64,000 nucleotides of DNA from Janthinobacterium lividum PAMC 25724 (GCA_000242815.2 AHHB01000044.1:62001-126000), one strand, 5' to 3'; counted from the stretch's first letter, positions 40,318 through 50,293 are shown. Notes: generated by a model from the letters alone, not told the origin. Numbers and translations are program-made.

Positions 40318-40409
40318 GGACACCGGCCAAAAATCACTGCCGCCCGCTACGGTTTTGTCCGGTGTCGTAACTGCAAAAAAATTACTGAACAAATCAGAAA
40401 AGAATACCC

Positions 40410-41129
40410 ATGAAAGCCATGATCTTTGCCGCAGGCCGCGGTGAACGGATGCGTCCGCTTACCGATACCTGTCCCAAACCGCTGCTGAAAGTGCGCGGCC
40501 GTCCGCTGATCGTCTGGCATGTGCTCAACCTGGTGCGCGCCGGCATCACGGACATCGTCATCAACCATTCCCACCTGGGCCATCTGATCGAGGAAACCCT
40601 GGGCGATGGCAGCGCGTATGGTGCGCGCATCGCGTATTCGCCAGAAAGCACGCCGCTCGAAACGGCGGGTGGCATCGCCCAGGCGCGCCACTTGCTGGGC
40701 GAGGAAGCGTTTCTCGCCATTTCAGGCGACATCTATTGCCCTTACTTTGATTTCAAGCAAGTACTCGATGTGCTGGCTGACAAAGATGTGCTGGGCGTGC
40801 CATATCCGGCCGACCAGCGCGACATCGCCTGGACTTATCTGGTGCCCAATCCCGACTTCCATCCGCAAGGCGACTTCGGCCTGACCTTGTTTGCGATCAA
40901 CAATACCGACGACACCAAATGGACCTTCGCCAATATCGGCGTTTACCGTCCTGAAATGTTCGATGGCATCGCGCCGGGCAGCCACGCCAAGCTCGGCGAT
41001 TTGCTGCGCCAGTATGCGGACCAGGGCCGCGTGGGTGGCGAAGTCTATACTGGCGAGTGGACCAATGTGGGCACCCCAAAGCAACTCGATGCACTCAATG
41101 GCCTGGCGGCCAAGGTGGACGCCGCATGA
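40410..41129 (+). CDS. murU: N-acetylmuramate alpha-1-phosphate uridylyltransferase MurU
   Basis: MurU makes UDP-MurNAc from MurNAc-1-phosphate and UTP, so recycled wall sugar bypasses de novo synthesis and fosfomycin-sensitive MurA. The 239-residue protein has the nucleotidyltransferase start MKAMIFAAGRGERMRPLT, followed by DTCPKPLLKVRGRPLI, and the substrate segment TPLETAGGIAQA. It lies 92 bases after amgK, and its stop overlaps the start of the aminopeptidase gene. Confidence 0.92.
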   Translation: MKAMIFAAGRGERMRPLTDTCPKPLLKVRGRPLIVWHVLNLVRAGITDIVINHSHLGHLIEETLGDGSAYGARIAYSPESTPLETAGGIAQARHLLGEEAFLAISGDIYCPYFDFKQVLDVLADKDVLGVPYPADQRDIAWTYLVPNPDFHPQGDFGLTLFAINNTDDTKWTFANIGVYRPEMFDGIAPGSHAKLGDLLRQYADQGRVGGEVYTGEWTNVGTPKQLDALNGLAAKVDAA

Positions 41130-42451
41130 TGGCCAATTACGCGGCACGGCGCGCGGCGCTGATGGCGCAGATGCTGCCCGGTAGCGTGGCCATCCTCGCC
41201 ACGGCGCCCGAAGTGGCGCGCAACAGCGATTGCGATTATCCGTATCGCCACGACAGCTATTTTTACTACCTCAGCGGTTTTACGGAACCCGACAGCGCCG
41301 TGGTGCTGCTGGCCGCCAGTGCCACGGCACCCGCGCGCGCCATCCTGTTTTGCCGCGCCAAAAACACAGAGCGCGAAATCTGGGATGGCTTCCGCCATGG
41401 CCCCGATGCGGCGCGCGCCAGCTTCGGTTTTGACAGCGCCTTCCCCATCGAAGAACTTGACGTGGAAATGACGCGCGTGCTGGCCGACGCCACCGCCATC
41501 TACTATGCGCTGGGCGGCAGCCTTGATGCCCAGGTCAAGGTCTGGCTGCACAATGTACGCAAGAAGGCGCGCAGCGGCGTCACGGCGCCTGCCATCGCGC
41601 ACGACATCAACGGCATGCTCGACGCCATGCGCTTGCTGAAAGACCCGCAAGAACAAGGCCTGATGCGCCACGCGGCCGCCATCTCCAGCGCGGCCCACGT
41701 GCGCGCCATGCGCGCCACGCGGCCCGGCCTGCACGAATACGCGCTGGAAGCGGAACTGCTGTACGAATTTCGCCGCAGCGGTGCACAATTTCCCGCGTAT
41801 TCATCCATCGTGGCCAGCGGCGACAATGCCTGCACCCTGCATTACAGCGCCAACAACGCCGTCTTGAAAGAAGGCGAACTGGTGCTGATCGACGCCGGCT
41901 GCGAATACGCTGGCTACGCTTCCGACATCACGCGCACCTTGCCCGTCAACGGCCGATTCAGTCGTGCGCAGCAGGCGCTGTATGAGCTGGTACTGGCGGC
42001 GCAGCAGGCAGCACTGGAGATGGTGCGCCCCGGCATGCCGCACAGCGCCATCCACGAGGCGGCGCTACAGGTGCTGGCACAGGGCATGCTGGATTTGAAA
42101 CTGCTGGAGCGGGAAAAGTGCGGCAGCGTACAGGACGTCATCGCCGACCAGGCCTACCTGCCCTTCTACATGCATGGCACCAGCCACTGGCTGGGCATGG
42201 ACGTACACGACGTGGGCGCCTACCGCGACACCGGAGCACCCGGCAAGCCATGGCGTGCTTTGGCACCGGGCATGGTGCTGACGGTGGAACCGGGCATCTA
42301 TGTGCGCCCTGGCGCGGACGTACCGGAGCAATTCTGGCATACCGGCATCCGCATCGAGGACGATGTGCTGGTCACGCCGCAAGGCCATGAAGTCTTCAGC
42401 ACGGCGCCCAAAAGCGTCGCTGAAATCGAACAACTGATGTCACAGGATTAA
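41126..42451 (+). CDS. Xaa-Pro aminopeptidase (aminopeptidase P type)
   Basis: This 441-residue M24 metallopeptidase removes N-terminal residues preceding proline. An AMP_N domain (residues about 1-140, with YRHDSYFYYLSGFTEPD) is followed by the pita-bread domain. Metal ligands can be seen as DAGCEYAGYASDITRT (two Asp), GTSHWLGMDVHD (His), TVEPGIY (Glu) and IEDDVLV (Glu). The start is one of two adjacent ATGs (41126, 41129), overlapping the murU stop. Confidence 0.93.
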   Translation: MMANYAARRAALMAQMLPGSVAILATAPEVARNSDCDYPYRHDSYFYYLSGFTEPDSAVVLLAASATAPARAILFCRAKNTEREIWDGFRHGPDAARASFGFDSAFPIEELDVEMTRVLADATAIYYALGGSLDAQVKVWLHNVRKKARSGVTAPAIAHDINGMLDAMRLLKDPQEQGLMRHAAAISSAAHVRAMRATRPGLHEYALEAELLYEFRRSGAQFPAYSSIVASGDNACTLHYSANNAVLKEGELVLIDAGCEYAGYASDITRTLPVNGRFSRAQQALYELVLAAQQAALEMVRPGMPHSAIHEAALQVLAQGMLDLKLLEREKCGSVQDVIADQAYLPFYMHGTSHWLGMDVHDVGAYRDTGAPGKPWRALAPGMVLTVEPGIYVRPGADVPEQFWHTGIRIEDDVLVTPQGHEVFSTAPKSVAEIEQLMSQD

Positions 42452-42460
42452 AGCCGCCGC

Positions 42461-43603
42461 ATGCATACACCGTCCACTTTCGATCTCGCCATCTGTGGCG
42501 CCGGCCCTGTCGGCATGGCGCTGGCCGCCCTGCTGGTGCAGCGGGGCGCGCGCGCCGCCGGCATCGCCCTGCTCGACGCCAAATCCATCGAGCAAGCCAG
42601 GCGCGACCCGCGCACCATCGCCCTGTCGCACGGCAGCCGCCAGATTCTCGAGGCCGCAGGCGCCTGGCCCGTCGAAGCGACGCCTATCCACCAGATTCAC
42701 GTCTCGCGCCGCGGCCAGTTCGGACGCAGCCTGATGGACCGCGGCGAACATGGGGTTGAGGCGCTCGGCTATGTGGCGCGTTACGGCGCCGTCGTCAGCG
42801 CGCTGGCCGATGTATGCGAGCGCCTGGGCGTGGCCAGCTTGCGCCCCGCCCAGGTAACGGGTAGCGCAGAGGATGCCGATGGCCTCAGCGTGCAAATAGA
42901 ACAGGCCGGCGCCACATCGAGCTTGCGCGCCAGCCTGCTGGTACAGGCTGAGGGCGGTCTGTTCGGCCAGCAAGCGGAGCGCGCTGTCAGCCGCGATTAT
43001 GGCCAAAGCGCCATCATTGCCCATGTGCGCGCCAGCGCTCCGATCGCCCATCGCGCCTATGAGCGCTTCACCGACGAAGGCCCACTGGCGCTACTGCCGC
43101 AGGACGATGGCTACGCGCTGGTGTGGTGCGTAGCGCCGACGCGCGCAGAACAATTACTGGCCCTGGACGACGCGGCCTTCCTGGCGCGCCTGGGCGCCGC
43201 CTTCGGTAGCCGACTGGGACGCTTTACCCACACGACGGCGCGCCTGGCCTATCGGCTGGGGCTGAACGCGCAGGCGGCAGGCACGGCGCGCACGGTTGCC
43301 ATCGGTAATGCGGCGCAAACCCTGCACCCGGTGGCAGGGCAAGGCCTGAACCTGGGCTTGCGCGACGCCGCCGCGCTGGCCCGCGTGCTGGCACAGGACA
43401 GCAGGCCTGACGCACTGGAACGCTACGCCAGCCTGCGCCAGGCAGACCGGGGGCTGACCGTGCGCGTGACCGACACCATGGCGCGCATTTTTACGGGCAG
43501 CGCTCCCGCGCAAGGCTTGCTGGGCCTGTCACTGGGCTTGCTCGATGCCATCAGCCCGGTGCGCAAAGGTCTGGCAGAACTGATGATGTACGGCCGGCGC
43601 TGA
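42461..43603 (+). CDS. UbiH/UbiF-family FAD-dependent monooxygenase
   Basis: This 380-residue flavoprotein has the FAD-binding GAGPVG motif at residues 13-18, the DPRTIALSHGSR motif, and the C-terminal GNAAQTLHPVAGQGLNLGLRDA stretch of ubiquinone hydroxylases. It probably hydroxylates the ubiquinone ring in the aerobic pathway. UbiH is the usual assignment downstream of aminopeptidase P, as with pepP-ubiH in E. coli. The ten-base gap supports cotranscription. Confidence 0.88.
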   Translation: MHTPSTFDLAICGAGPVGMALAALLVQRGARAAGIALLDAKSIEQARRDPRTIALSHGSRQILEAAGAWPVEATPIHQIHVSRRGQFGRSLMDRGEHGVEALGYVARYGAVVSALADVCERLGVASLRPAQVTGSAEDADGLSVQIEQAGATSSLRASLLVQAEGGLFGQQAERAVSRDYGQSAIIAHVRASAPIAHRAYERFTDEGPLALLPQDDGYALVWCVAPTRAEQLLALDDAAFLARLGAAFGSRLGRFTHTTARLAYRLGLNAQAAGTARTVAIGNAAQTLHPVAGQGLNLGLRDAAALARVLAQDSRPDALERYASLRQADRGLTVRVTDTMARIFTGSAPAQGLLGLSLGLLDAISPVRKGLAELMMYGRR

Positions 43604-43724
43604 ACCTCATTCATCGCTCAGCCACCGTGGAATGGGCGAAAAAGAAACAGGGAACATATCCGGCATGGAGTAAACCGCCTGCGGGTGCGACAATGGCTGT
43701 CACCTGGATTTCAGAGACCGTTCC

Positions 43725-44678
43725 ATGACAGAAGCTTTGCCCCCGGCACCGCCTGCCACGCTTCCCGAAGTACTTCTTTCCCGCCTGCTGGAAGACTCCC
43801 TTGACGCCGTGATCATCATCGATGAACATTGCCGCATCCGCTATATCAATGACGCCATGCAGATGCTGTCGGGCTATGCCAGCGGAGAATTGCTGGGCCA
43901 GCCGCTGAACGGCCTGCTGCCTGACGCCTTCAGCACGCAGCACGACAACCACGTCATGAACTACATCCGCAACTCGTGTACCTCCAGCAAGCTGGGCAAG
44001 ATACGCGAATTCGCCATCCGCCACCGCGACACGCAGATAATCCCTATCGAAATGAAGGCGCTGGACCTGGGCGTAGCCGACGGCATGCGCTATTTTGGCG
44101 CCCTCTTGCTCGATATGCGCGAACGGCGCGAAATGGCGGCAAAAAACGCCAGTCTGCTGGCACAACTGGAACAGCAGGCACTGCACGATGTGCTGACGTT
44201 GCTGCCCAACCGGCGCGCCTTTGAAGCCCAGGCCGAGCAAGCCATGGCGCGCGCAGCGCGCAGCGGCACCGCCCTGAGCGTGGGCGTGGCCGACCTCGAT
44301 CACTTCAAGAAGGTCAACGACCGCTATGGCCATGCGGTCGGCGATGCCGTGCTGCGCACGGTAGCGCAAGCGCTGCGCGACACGGGCCGCATCACCGACG
44401 TAGTAGCGCGCCTCGGGGGCGAGGAATTCGGCCTGCTATTGCCCGATGCCAGCGTACAGCAGGCACAGCAGGTAGCCGAGCGCATCCGCGCAGCGGTAGC
44501 TGCCGCTGTCACCCCCTTGCCAGATGGCAGCCAGTTGCAGGTAACCATCAGCATCGGCGTAGCCTCCTTGTCGGCTGGCGCCAGCCTGGACGCGGCCATG
44601 TCGGATGCCGACAAGGCCTTGTATATCGCCAAGCATCAGGGGCGCAATCAGGTCATCGCGGCAGCGGCCAAGGCATAA
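43725..44678 (+). CDS. PAS-GGDEF diguanylate cyclase
   Basis: This 317-residue protein has a PAS domain (residues about 20-130, LLEDSLDAVIIIDEHCRIRYIN) and a GGDEF domain with the active GGEEF at 231-235. Five residues upstream lies RITD (222-225), the RxxD inhibitory site for product feedback. The protein should make cyclic di-GMP and be regulated by a signal at the PAS domain. It lacks a membrane segment, so it is cytoplasmic. A perfect 12-bp hairpin follows at 44678-44705. Confidence 0.93.
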   Translation: MTEALPPAPPATLPEVLLSRLLEDSLDAVIIIDEHCRIRYINDAMQMLSGYASGELLGQPLNGLLPDAFSTQHDNHVMNYIRNSCTSSKLGKIREFAIRHRDTQIIPIEMKALDLGVADGMRYFGALLLDMRERREMAAKNASLLAQLEQQALHDVLTLLPNRRAFEAQAEQAMARAARSGTALSVGVADLDHFKKVNDRYGHAVGDAVLRTVAQALRDTGRITDVVARLGGEEFGLLLPDASVQQAQQVAERIRAAVAAAVTPLPDGSQLQVTISIGVASLSAGASLDAAMSDADKALYIAKHQGRNQVIAAAAKA

Positions 44679-44705
44679 AGATGGCCCGCGCAGGCGGGCC
44701 ATCTT
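44678..44705 (+). terminator. Hairpin terminator between convergent genes
   Basis: The arms AAGATGGCCCGC and GCGGGCCATCTT (44678-44689, 44694-44705) surround a four-base loop. The symmetrical AAG/CTT ends suit both converging transcripts (the GGDEF gene and pntB). Confidence 0.65.
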
Positions 44706-44740
44706 CAGTCGCGCAAGATGCTATCTGACTCAACTTCCTC

Positions 44741-46207
44741 CTACTCAACCGCCTTGAGCATATCCTCGATCACCTTCTTGGCGTCGCCAAATACCATCAT
44801 CGTGTTCGGCTGGTAGAACAGTTCATTGTCCAGGCCCGCATAGCCGGAAGCCATCGAACGCTTGTTGACGATGATGCTCTTGGCCTTGTAGGCTTCCAGA
44901 ATCGGCATGCCGGCGATCGGCGATGTCGGGTCTTTCGCCGCCGGGTTGACCACGTCGTTCGCGCCCAGCACCAGCACCACGTCCGTCTGGCCGAATTCGC
45001 CGTTGATGTCTTCCATCTCGAAGACCTGGTCGTACGGCACTTCCGCTTCAGCCAGCAGCACGTTCATATGGCCCGGCATGCGGCCCGCCACGGGGTGGAT
45101 CGCATACTTGACGGTGATGCCCTTGTGCGTGAGCTTTTCCACCAGCTCCTTGAGCGAATGCTGTGCGCGCGCCACGGCCAGGCCGTAACCGGGCACGATG
45201 ATGACAGTTTCCGCATTGCCCATGATGAAGGCGGCATCATCGGCCGAACCCGATTTCACGGGACGCTGCTCCTGCGCGCCGGCCACGCCTGCCACCGGCG
45301 CAGCGCCGCCAAAGCCACCGAGGATGACATTGAAGAACGAGCGGTTCATGGCCTTGCACATGATGTACGACAGGATCGCACCGGAGGAGCCCACGAGCGA
45401 GCCGGCGATGATCAGCATCGAGTTATTGAGCGAAAAACCGATGCCGGCTGCGGCCCAGCCAGAGTAACTGTTGAGCATCGACACCACCACCGGCATATCG
45501 GCGCCGCCGATAGGAATAATGATCAGCACACCCAGCGCAAAGGCGATGACGGCCATGACGATGAACGGCGTCCAGGCCGGCTCCACCGCCTCGGCGAAGC
45601 AGAACACCAGGCCTAGCGCAAGCATCACCAGCGCCAGCACCAGATTGAGCATGTGCTGGCCCTTGAAGCTGACAGGCGCCCCCTGGAACAGGCGGAACTT
45701 GTATTTGCCCGACAGCTTGCCAAAAGCGATCACCGAACCGGAGAACGTGATGGCGCCGACAAAGGTGCCGATGAACAGCTCGAAGCGGTTGCCGATGGGC
45801 AACGCCTGACCCTGCTGGGCGATATTGAAGGCCCATGGCTCGGACACGGCCGCCACGGCGATACACACGGCCGCCAGGCCGATCAGCGAATGCATGGCCG
45901 CCACCAGTTCCGGCATCTTCGTCATTTCCACGGTTTTTGCCAGGTAGGCACCGATGGCGCCGCCCGTGACGATGCCGATAATGACGAGGGTCAGCCCCAT
46001 GCCGCCCGTTTGCTGTTCCTTCAGCTTGAGGATCAGCGCCACGGTGGTGACGGCGGCAATTGCCATGCCACTCATGCCAAAGGCATTGCCACGGCGCGCC
46101 GTCGAGGGCGACGACAGGCCTTTCAAGGCCTGGATGAAGCACACCGAGGCGATCAGGTACATCATCGTCACCAGGTTCATGGTGACGAAGCTCATGGCGT
46201 GACTCAT
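44741..46207 (-). CDS. pntB: NAD(P) transhydrogenase subunit beta
   Basis: PntB is the membrane and NADP-binding subunit of proton-translocating transhydrogenase. The 488-residue protein has about eight membrane helices and a C-terminal NADP-binding domain ([57 protein letters not shown]). It is the last of three genes; its start overlaps the stop of the small alpha subunit by four bases. Confidence 0.95.
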   Translation of the reverse strand: MSHAMSFVTMNLVTMMYLIASVCFIQALKGLSSPSTARRGNAFGMSGMAIAAVTTVALILKLKEQQTGGMGLTLVIIGIVTGGAIGAYLAKTVEMTKMPELVAAMHSLIGLAAVCIAVAAVSEPWAFNIAQQGQALPIGNRFELFIGTFVGAITFSGSVIAFGKLSGKYKFRLFQGAPVSFKGQHMLNLVLALVMLALGLVFCFAEAVEPAWTPFIVMAVIAFALGVLIIIPIGGADMPVVVSMLNSYSGWAAAGIGFSLNNSMLIIAGSLVGSSGAILSYIMCKAMNRSFFNVILGGFGGAAPVAGVAGAQEQRPVKSGSADDAAFIMGNAETVIIVPGYGLAVARAQHSLKELVEKLTHKGITVKYAIHPVAGRMPGHMNVLLAEAEVPYDQVFEMEDINGEFGQTDVVLVLGANDVVNPAAKDPTSPIAGMPILEAYKAKSIIVNKRSMASGYAGLDNELFYQPNTMMVFGDAKKVIEDMLKAVE

Positions 46208-46518
46208 TCTTTTGCTCCTTGCTTGGCCTTCGGTTCTTTTTTGCGGAACATCTCGAGCATGCGCTGCGTGACGAGGAAGCCGCCAAACACGTTGACGGCG
46301 GCCAGCGCCACGGCCAGGGTGCCTGCCACCTGCGCCAGCGGACCTTGCGTCAGGCCGGCCGCCAGCATGGCGCCGACGATGATGATGGCGGAAATGGCAT
46401 TGGTGACAGCCATCAGCGGCGTATGCAAGGCCGGCGTGACGGTCCAGACGACGTGGTAGCCGACATAGATGGCCAGCACGAAAATGATCAGGTTAATAAT
46501 GGTGTGACTGATTTCCAT
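46204..46518 (-). CDS. NAD(P) transhydrogenase subunit alpha part 2 (PntAB)
   Basis: This 104-residue protein corresponds to the membrane-spanning C-terminal part of PntA, with about three helices ([30 protein letters not shown]) and a charged tail. The short subunit is usual where PntA is split into two polypeptides. The order is alpha-1, alpha-2, beta. Confidence 0.93.
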   Translation of the reverse strand: MEISHTIINLIIFVLAIYVGYHVVWTVTPALHTPLMAVTNAISAIIIVGAMLAAGLTQGPLAQVAGTLAVALAAVNVFGGFLVTQRMLEMFRKKEPKAKQGAKE

Positions 46519-46542
46519 GATGTTGTTCTCTCCGGCGCTGCA

Positions 46543-47655
46543 TTATTTACGTAAGATTTCGCTGCCCGCGCACACCAGGCTGGCCTTGATGATTTCATCC
46601 TCGCGGTCGATCAGCAACTGGTCGCCCTTGTCGATGATGAGCTTTAAAAAGTCCAGCACGTTGCGCGCATACAGGGCCGAGGCATCGGCCGCCACCAGGG
46701 TCGCCAGGTTCGGCTCGCCCACGATGTAGACGCCATGCTTGAGCACCGTCTTGCCCAGTTCGGACAGGGGGCAGTTGCCGCCCTGTTCGACGGCCAGGTC
46801 GACGATGACGGAACCTGGCTTCATGGCTTTCACCGTTTCTTCGGAGATCAGCACGGGCGCGGCGCGGCCAGGGATCAAGGCCGTGGTAATAATGATGTCA
46901 GCCAGTTTCGCCCGTTCATGCACCAGTTCGGCCTGGCGCCGCATCCAGTCGGCCGGCATGGCGCGCGCATAGCCGCCCGAACCCTTGGCGATTTCTTTTT
47001 CTTCATCGGTCAGGAAGGGCACGTCGAGGAATTTCGCGCCCAGCGACTCGACCTGCTCCTTGACGGGCGGGCGCACATCGGACGCTTCGATGACGGCACC
47101 GAGGCGCTTGGCCGTGGCGATCGCCTGCAGGCCGGCCACGCCCACGCCCATGATCAGTACGCGCGCTGCCTTGACGGTGCCGGCCGCCGTCATCAGCATG
47201 GGCATGAAGCGCTGATAGGTATTGGCCGCCACCAGCACCGCCTTGTAGCCGGCGATATTCGCCTGCGAGGACAGCACGTCCATCGACTGCGCGCGCGTAA
47301 TGCGCGGCACGGCCTCAAGCGCAAAGGCGGACAGGCCGGCCGTGGCCATGGCAGCGATATTGTCGGCGTCAAACGGGTTGAGCATGCCGATCAGCACGGT
47401 GCCGCTGGCCATCAAGGCCCGTTCAGCGGCATCGGGGGCGCGCACCTTAAGTACGATGGCGCAGCCATAGGCTTCCTGGGCGCTGCCGATCTGCGCACCG
47501 GCGGCGGCATACGCATCGTCGGGAATCGACGCTTGCAAGCCCGCTCCGGCCTGCACGACGATCTGATGCTTGGCTGCCAACTTCTTGACTGTCTCGGGCG
47601 TTGCTGCCACCCGCGTTTCACCAGGCCGTGTTTCGGCCGGTATGCCTATCCTCAT
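46543..47655 (-). CDS. NAD(P) transhydrogenase subunit alpha part 1 (PntAA)
   Basis: This 370-residue protein is the NAD-binding part of the split alpha subunit. It shows the AlaDH/PNT N-terminal motif IGIPAETRPGETRVAATPETVKKL, and the Rossmann segment ARVLIMGVGVAGLQAIATAKRLGAVIEASDVRP. The complex exchanges hydride between NADH and NADP+ driven by proton flow. The region upstream has 412 bases with no gene. Confidence 0.94.
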   Translation of the reverse strand: MRIGIPAETRPGETRVAATPETVKKLAAKHQIVVQAGAGLQASIPDDAYAAAGAQIGSAQEAYGCAIVLKVRAPDAAERALMASGTVLIGMLNPFDADNIAAMATAGLSAFALEAVPRITRAQSMDVLSSQANIAGYKAVLVAANTYQRFMPMLMTAAGTVKAARVLIMGVGVAGLQAIATAKRLGAVIEASDVRPPVKEQVESLGAKFLDVPFLTDEEKEIAKGSGGYARAMPADWMRRQAELVHERAKLADIIITTALIPGRAAPVLISEETVKAMKPGSVIVDLAVEQGGNCPLSELGKTVLKHGVYIVGEPNLATLVAADASALYARNVLDFLKLIIDKGDQLLIDREDEIIKASLVCAGSEILRK

Positions 47656-48067
47656 GATGCCTCCGCTAATTAATAAACTGACTAGAATCTAACACGGAAA
47701 GCAGCGCGTTAAACGTTTATGAAGCAGCAACTTTTAGTTGTACGATACTAATTTCACCAGCATCCCCCAATTCGTTTCACCATGCGGCGCTGCGACCATA
47801 TTGTGGGAAAAGTGTATCAATATCACCACAGTCTAGCGTGCGTGCATGCTTGTTTTGACCACGCGGAAAGCCTATATTAGCGGGCGTTTCCTGCCATCTT
47901 GCCGACTCAGCCCCCATGCTAGTGCGCGCCCCGGGAAAGACGTAAGTACCTCCCACCGCTGTTGACTAAAACGTTGTCATTTATCAATATCTCCGCGTAA
48001 CAGAAGGCAGGGTTCCAACTGCGCGCGCAGAACAAGATAAAATGTCGGCTCTTTCAAGGATGGAATC
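47656..48067. other. Intergenic region between pntAA and the NUDIX gene
   Basis: This 412-base divergent region should carry the promoters of the transhydrogenase operon and of NUDIX-mnmA. I see AT-rich stretches at 47680-47760 and a TTGACT hexamer at 47963, but no convincing -10 at correct spacing and no ORF with a Shine-Dalgarno sequence. I see no RNA gene. Confidence 0.5.
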
Positions 48068-48547
48068 ATGCCGAGAATCTGGAAACCCTCTGTCACCGTT
48101 GCCGCCATCGTCGAGCGCGACGGCCTGTTTTTATTGATTGAAGAAGAGACCAGCGAAGGCATCAAGCTCAATCAGCCGGCCGGTCACCTCGACCCGTTCG
48201 AGTCGCTGGAGCAGGCGGTGATCCGCGAAACGCTGGAAGAAGCGGCCTACGATTTCATCCCCACGGCACTGGTCGGCATGTATATGTCGCGCTATCAGTC
48301 ACTGCGCACGGGCGAGGACGTGACCTATTTGCGCTTCACCTTTTGCGGCACGGCCGGCGCCGAGCATGACCGCCCGCTGGACGAAGGCATCATCCGCACC
48401 CTGTGGATGACGCGCGACGAACTGGCGGCATGCCAGGAACGCCACCGCAGCCCTCTGGTGCTGCAGTGCGTGGACGAATACCTGGCTGGCCGGCGCGCAC
48501 CGCTGGCCCTGCTGCACACGCATGCGTCTGTCTTTAACAGCGCATAG
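48068..48547 (+). CDS. NUDIX hydrolase, NudJ-like
   Basis: This 159-residue protein shows the NUDIX box at residues 39-61, beginning GHLDPFESLEQAVIRETLEEAA; the last Gly of the consensus is Ala here. It hydrolyses a nucleoside diphosphate derivative. The start MPRIWKPSVTVAAIVE resembles NudJ (YmfB). It sits just upstream of mnmA, as does nudJ in E. coli, which supports this assignment. Confidence 0.88.
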   Translation: MPRIWKPSVTVAAIVERDGLFLLIEEETSEGIKLNQPAGHLDPFESLEQAVIRETLEEAAYDFIPTALVGMYMSRYQSLRTGEDVTYLRFTFCGTAGAEHDRPLDEGIIRTLWMTRDELAACQERHRSPLVLQCVDEYLAGRRAPLALLHTHASVFNSA

Positions 48548-48578
48548 CAACATTATCTAAAGTACACTGGAAAGCAAG

Positions 48579-49694
48579 ATGAGCAAGAAGAAAGTCGTTA
48601 TCGGCATGTCCGGCGGGGTCGATTCCTCGGTTGCCGCATGGATGCTGAAGGAACAAGGCTATGAAGTCATCGGCCTGTTCATGAAAAACTGGGAAGATGA
48701 CGACGATTCGGAGTATTGCTCCACGCGCCAGGACTGGATCGATGCGGCCAGCGTGGCCGATGTCATCGGCGTCGATATCGAAGCCGTCAATTTCGCTTCC
48801 GAATACAAGGACCGCGTGTTCGCCGATTTCTTACGCGAGTACCAGGCCGGCCGCACGCCGAATCCGGACGTGCTGTGCAACGCCGAAATCAAGTTCAAGG
48901 CTTTTCTTGACCACGCCATGACCCTGGGCGCCGACCTGATCGCCACCGGCCATTACGCGCGCGTGCGCCAGGCGCCCCAGGATGCCGGCCGCTATGAGCT
49001 GCTCAAGGCAGTCGACGCCAGCAAGGACCAAAGCTACTTCCTGCACCGGCTGAACCAGGCGCAATTGTCGAAGACCCTGTTTCCGCTCGGTGAAATCCCG
49101 AAGACGCAAGTGCGCAAGATCGCCGAACAACTGGCACTGCCGAACGCGCAAAAGAAAGATTCGACCGGCATCTGTTTTATTGGCGAGCGCCCGTTCCGCG
49201 AATTTTTGAACCGCTACCTGTCCTACCAGCCGGGCCCCATGAAAACGGCCGACGGCAAGACAGTGGGCGAGCACGTGGGCCTGAGTTTTTATACGCTGGG
49301 CCAGCGCAAGGGCATCGGCATCGGCGGCGTGAAGTCCTACCAGAATGCCGATGGCAGCAGCGACGCATGGTATGTGGCGCGCAAGGATATCGCCAACAAC
49401 ACCCTGTGGGTGGTGCAGGGCCATGACCATCCGTGGCTGCTGTCGCCCGCCTTGACGGCGGACCAGGCCAGCTGGGTCGCCGGCACTGCGCCCCAGGCAG
49501 GCACCCTGTCCGCCAAGACGCGCTACCGCCAGGCCGACGTGGCTTGCCAGCTATTGCCGGATGGAAATGAACACTTCAGCCTGGCGTTTGACCAGGCGCA
49601 ATGGGCCGTCACGCCGGGCCAATCGGCCGTGTTGTATGATGGGGATGTCTGCCTGGGCGGCGGCATCATCGCCAGCGCCACGGGCTTGCCCTGA
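48579..49694 (+). CDS. mnmA: tRNA 2-thiouridine(34) synthase MnmA
   Basis: MnmA inserts sulfur at position 34 of tRNA-Glu, -Gln and -Lys. The 371-residue protein has the PP-loop SGGVDSS at residues 11-17, and the catalytic cysteines Cys100 (NPDVLC) and Cys199 (STGICF). The C-terminal beta-barrel domain contains CLGGGII. The start follows the NUDIX gene by 31 bases. Confidence 0.97.
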   Translation: MSKKKVVIGMSGGVDSSVAAWMLKEQGYEVIGLFMKNWEDDDDSEYCSTRQDWIDAASVADVIGVDIEAVNFASEYKDRVFADFLREYQAGRTPNPDVLCNAEIKFKAFLDHAMTLGADLIATGHYARVRQAPQDAGRYELLKAVDASKDQSYFLHRLNQAQLSKTLFPLGEIPKTQVRKIAEQLALPNAQKKDSTGICFIGERPFREFLNRYLSYQPGPMKTADGKTVGEHVGLSFYTLGQRKGIGIGGVKSYQNADGSSDAWYVARKDIANNTLWVVQGHDHPWLLSPALTADQASWVAGTAPQAGTLSAKTRYRQADVACQLLPDGNEHFSLAFDQAQWAVTPGQSAVLYDGDVCLGGGIIASATGLP

Positions 49695-49717
49695 TCATGG
49701 ACTGAAAGGATACGCTG

Positions 49718-49864
49718 ATGCACACACTGCACGCCCGGATTGTCACCGCATGGAATGCCTTACCCGTAGTCTTGCGAGCCAGCTTGCTGCTGGGTGCCAC
49801 AGCGTACTTTTTGCTGAACCTCGGCAAGTCATTGGGCCAGGCACTGTACTACCTGACCCATTAA
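49718..49864 (+). CDS. Small membrane protein of 48 residues
   Basis: The ATG at 49718 is seven bases after an AAAGGA Shine-Dalgarno sequence at 49705-49710. The product starts MHTLHARIVTAWNALPVV and has one hydrophobic helix around residues 17-37 with a central tyrosine, then ends in a polar tail YYLTH. It follows mnmA by 23 bases and is probably cotranscribed. I do not recognise the family. Confidence 0.6.
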   Translation: MHTLHARIVTAWNALPVVLRASLLLGATAYFLLNLGKSLGQALYYLTH

Positions 49865-49876
49865 GCTGTCGCCGGT

Positions 49877-50293
49877 TCAATCGGCCGAGTTCGACGATTG
49901 CGCGGCGGCCAGCGCCTGCTGCTTGCGCACCATGGCAATGACCGTGTTGCGCACGGTTTTCAATACGGTGTCGGCCATGAAGGGCTTGACGATGAAACCC
50001 GACACGCCCATCGCATGGGCCGCCTGCAGCGAGGCGGCGTCAATGCCGCCCGAGACCATGAAAATGAGCGTCTTCGGGTACTGGGCGCGGATGGTTTGCA
50101 CCACGTTGCTCCCGTCTTCCACCTGCTCGCGCGCGATGCAGACGAAATGCGGGTGGTGCTTGACCAGCAGCGCCAGTCCCAGCGCACTGGTATGCGTCTG
50201 CCCGCAGACATCGTAGCCGCCATCGGTCAGGACCGTGTTTAACAGGCCGCGTGCCACCGCGCTGCTATCGATCAGGACTGTTTTTAACATCAT
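49877..50293 (-). CDS. Receiver-like protein lacking the phospho-acceptor aspartate
   Basis: This 138-residue protein has the CheY fold order (strand VLIDSSAVARGLL, LIFMVSGG, GFIVKPF with the conserved Lys103). However, the acidic pair is reduced to Asp9-Ser10, and the position of the phosphorylated Asp appears to be Ala54 in FVCIAREQ. It may work without phosphorylation, or as an adaptor. Its stop is 13 bases from that of the small membrane protein on the other strand. Confidence 0.75.
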   Translation of the reverse strand: MMLKTVLIDSSAVARGLLNTVLTDGGYDVCGQTHTSALGLALLVKHHPHFVCIAREQVEDGSNVVQTIRAQYPKTLIFMVSGGIDAASLQAAHAMGVSGFIVKPFMADTVLKTVRNTVIAMVRKQQALAAAQSSNSAD

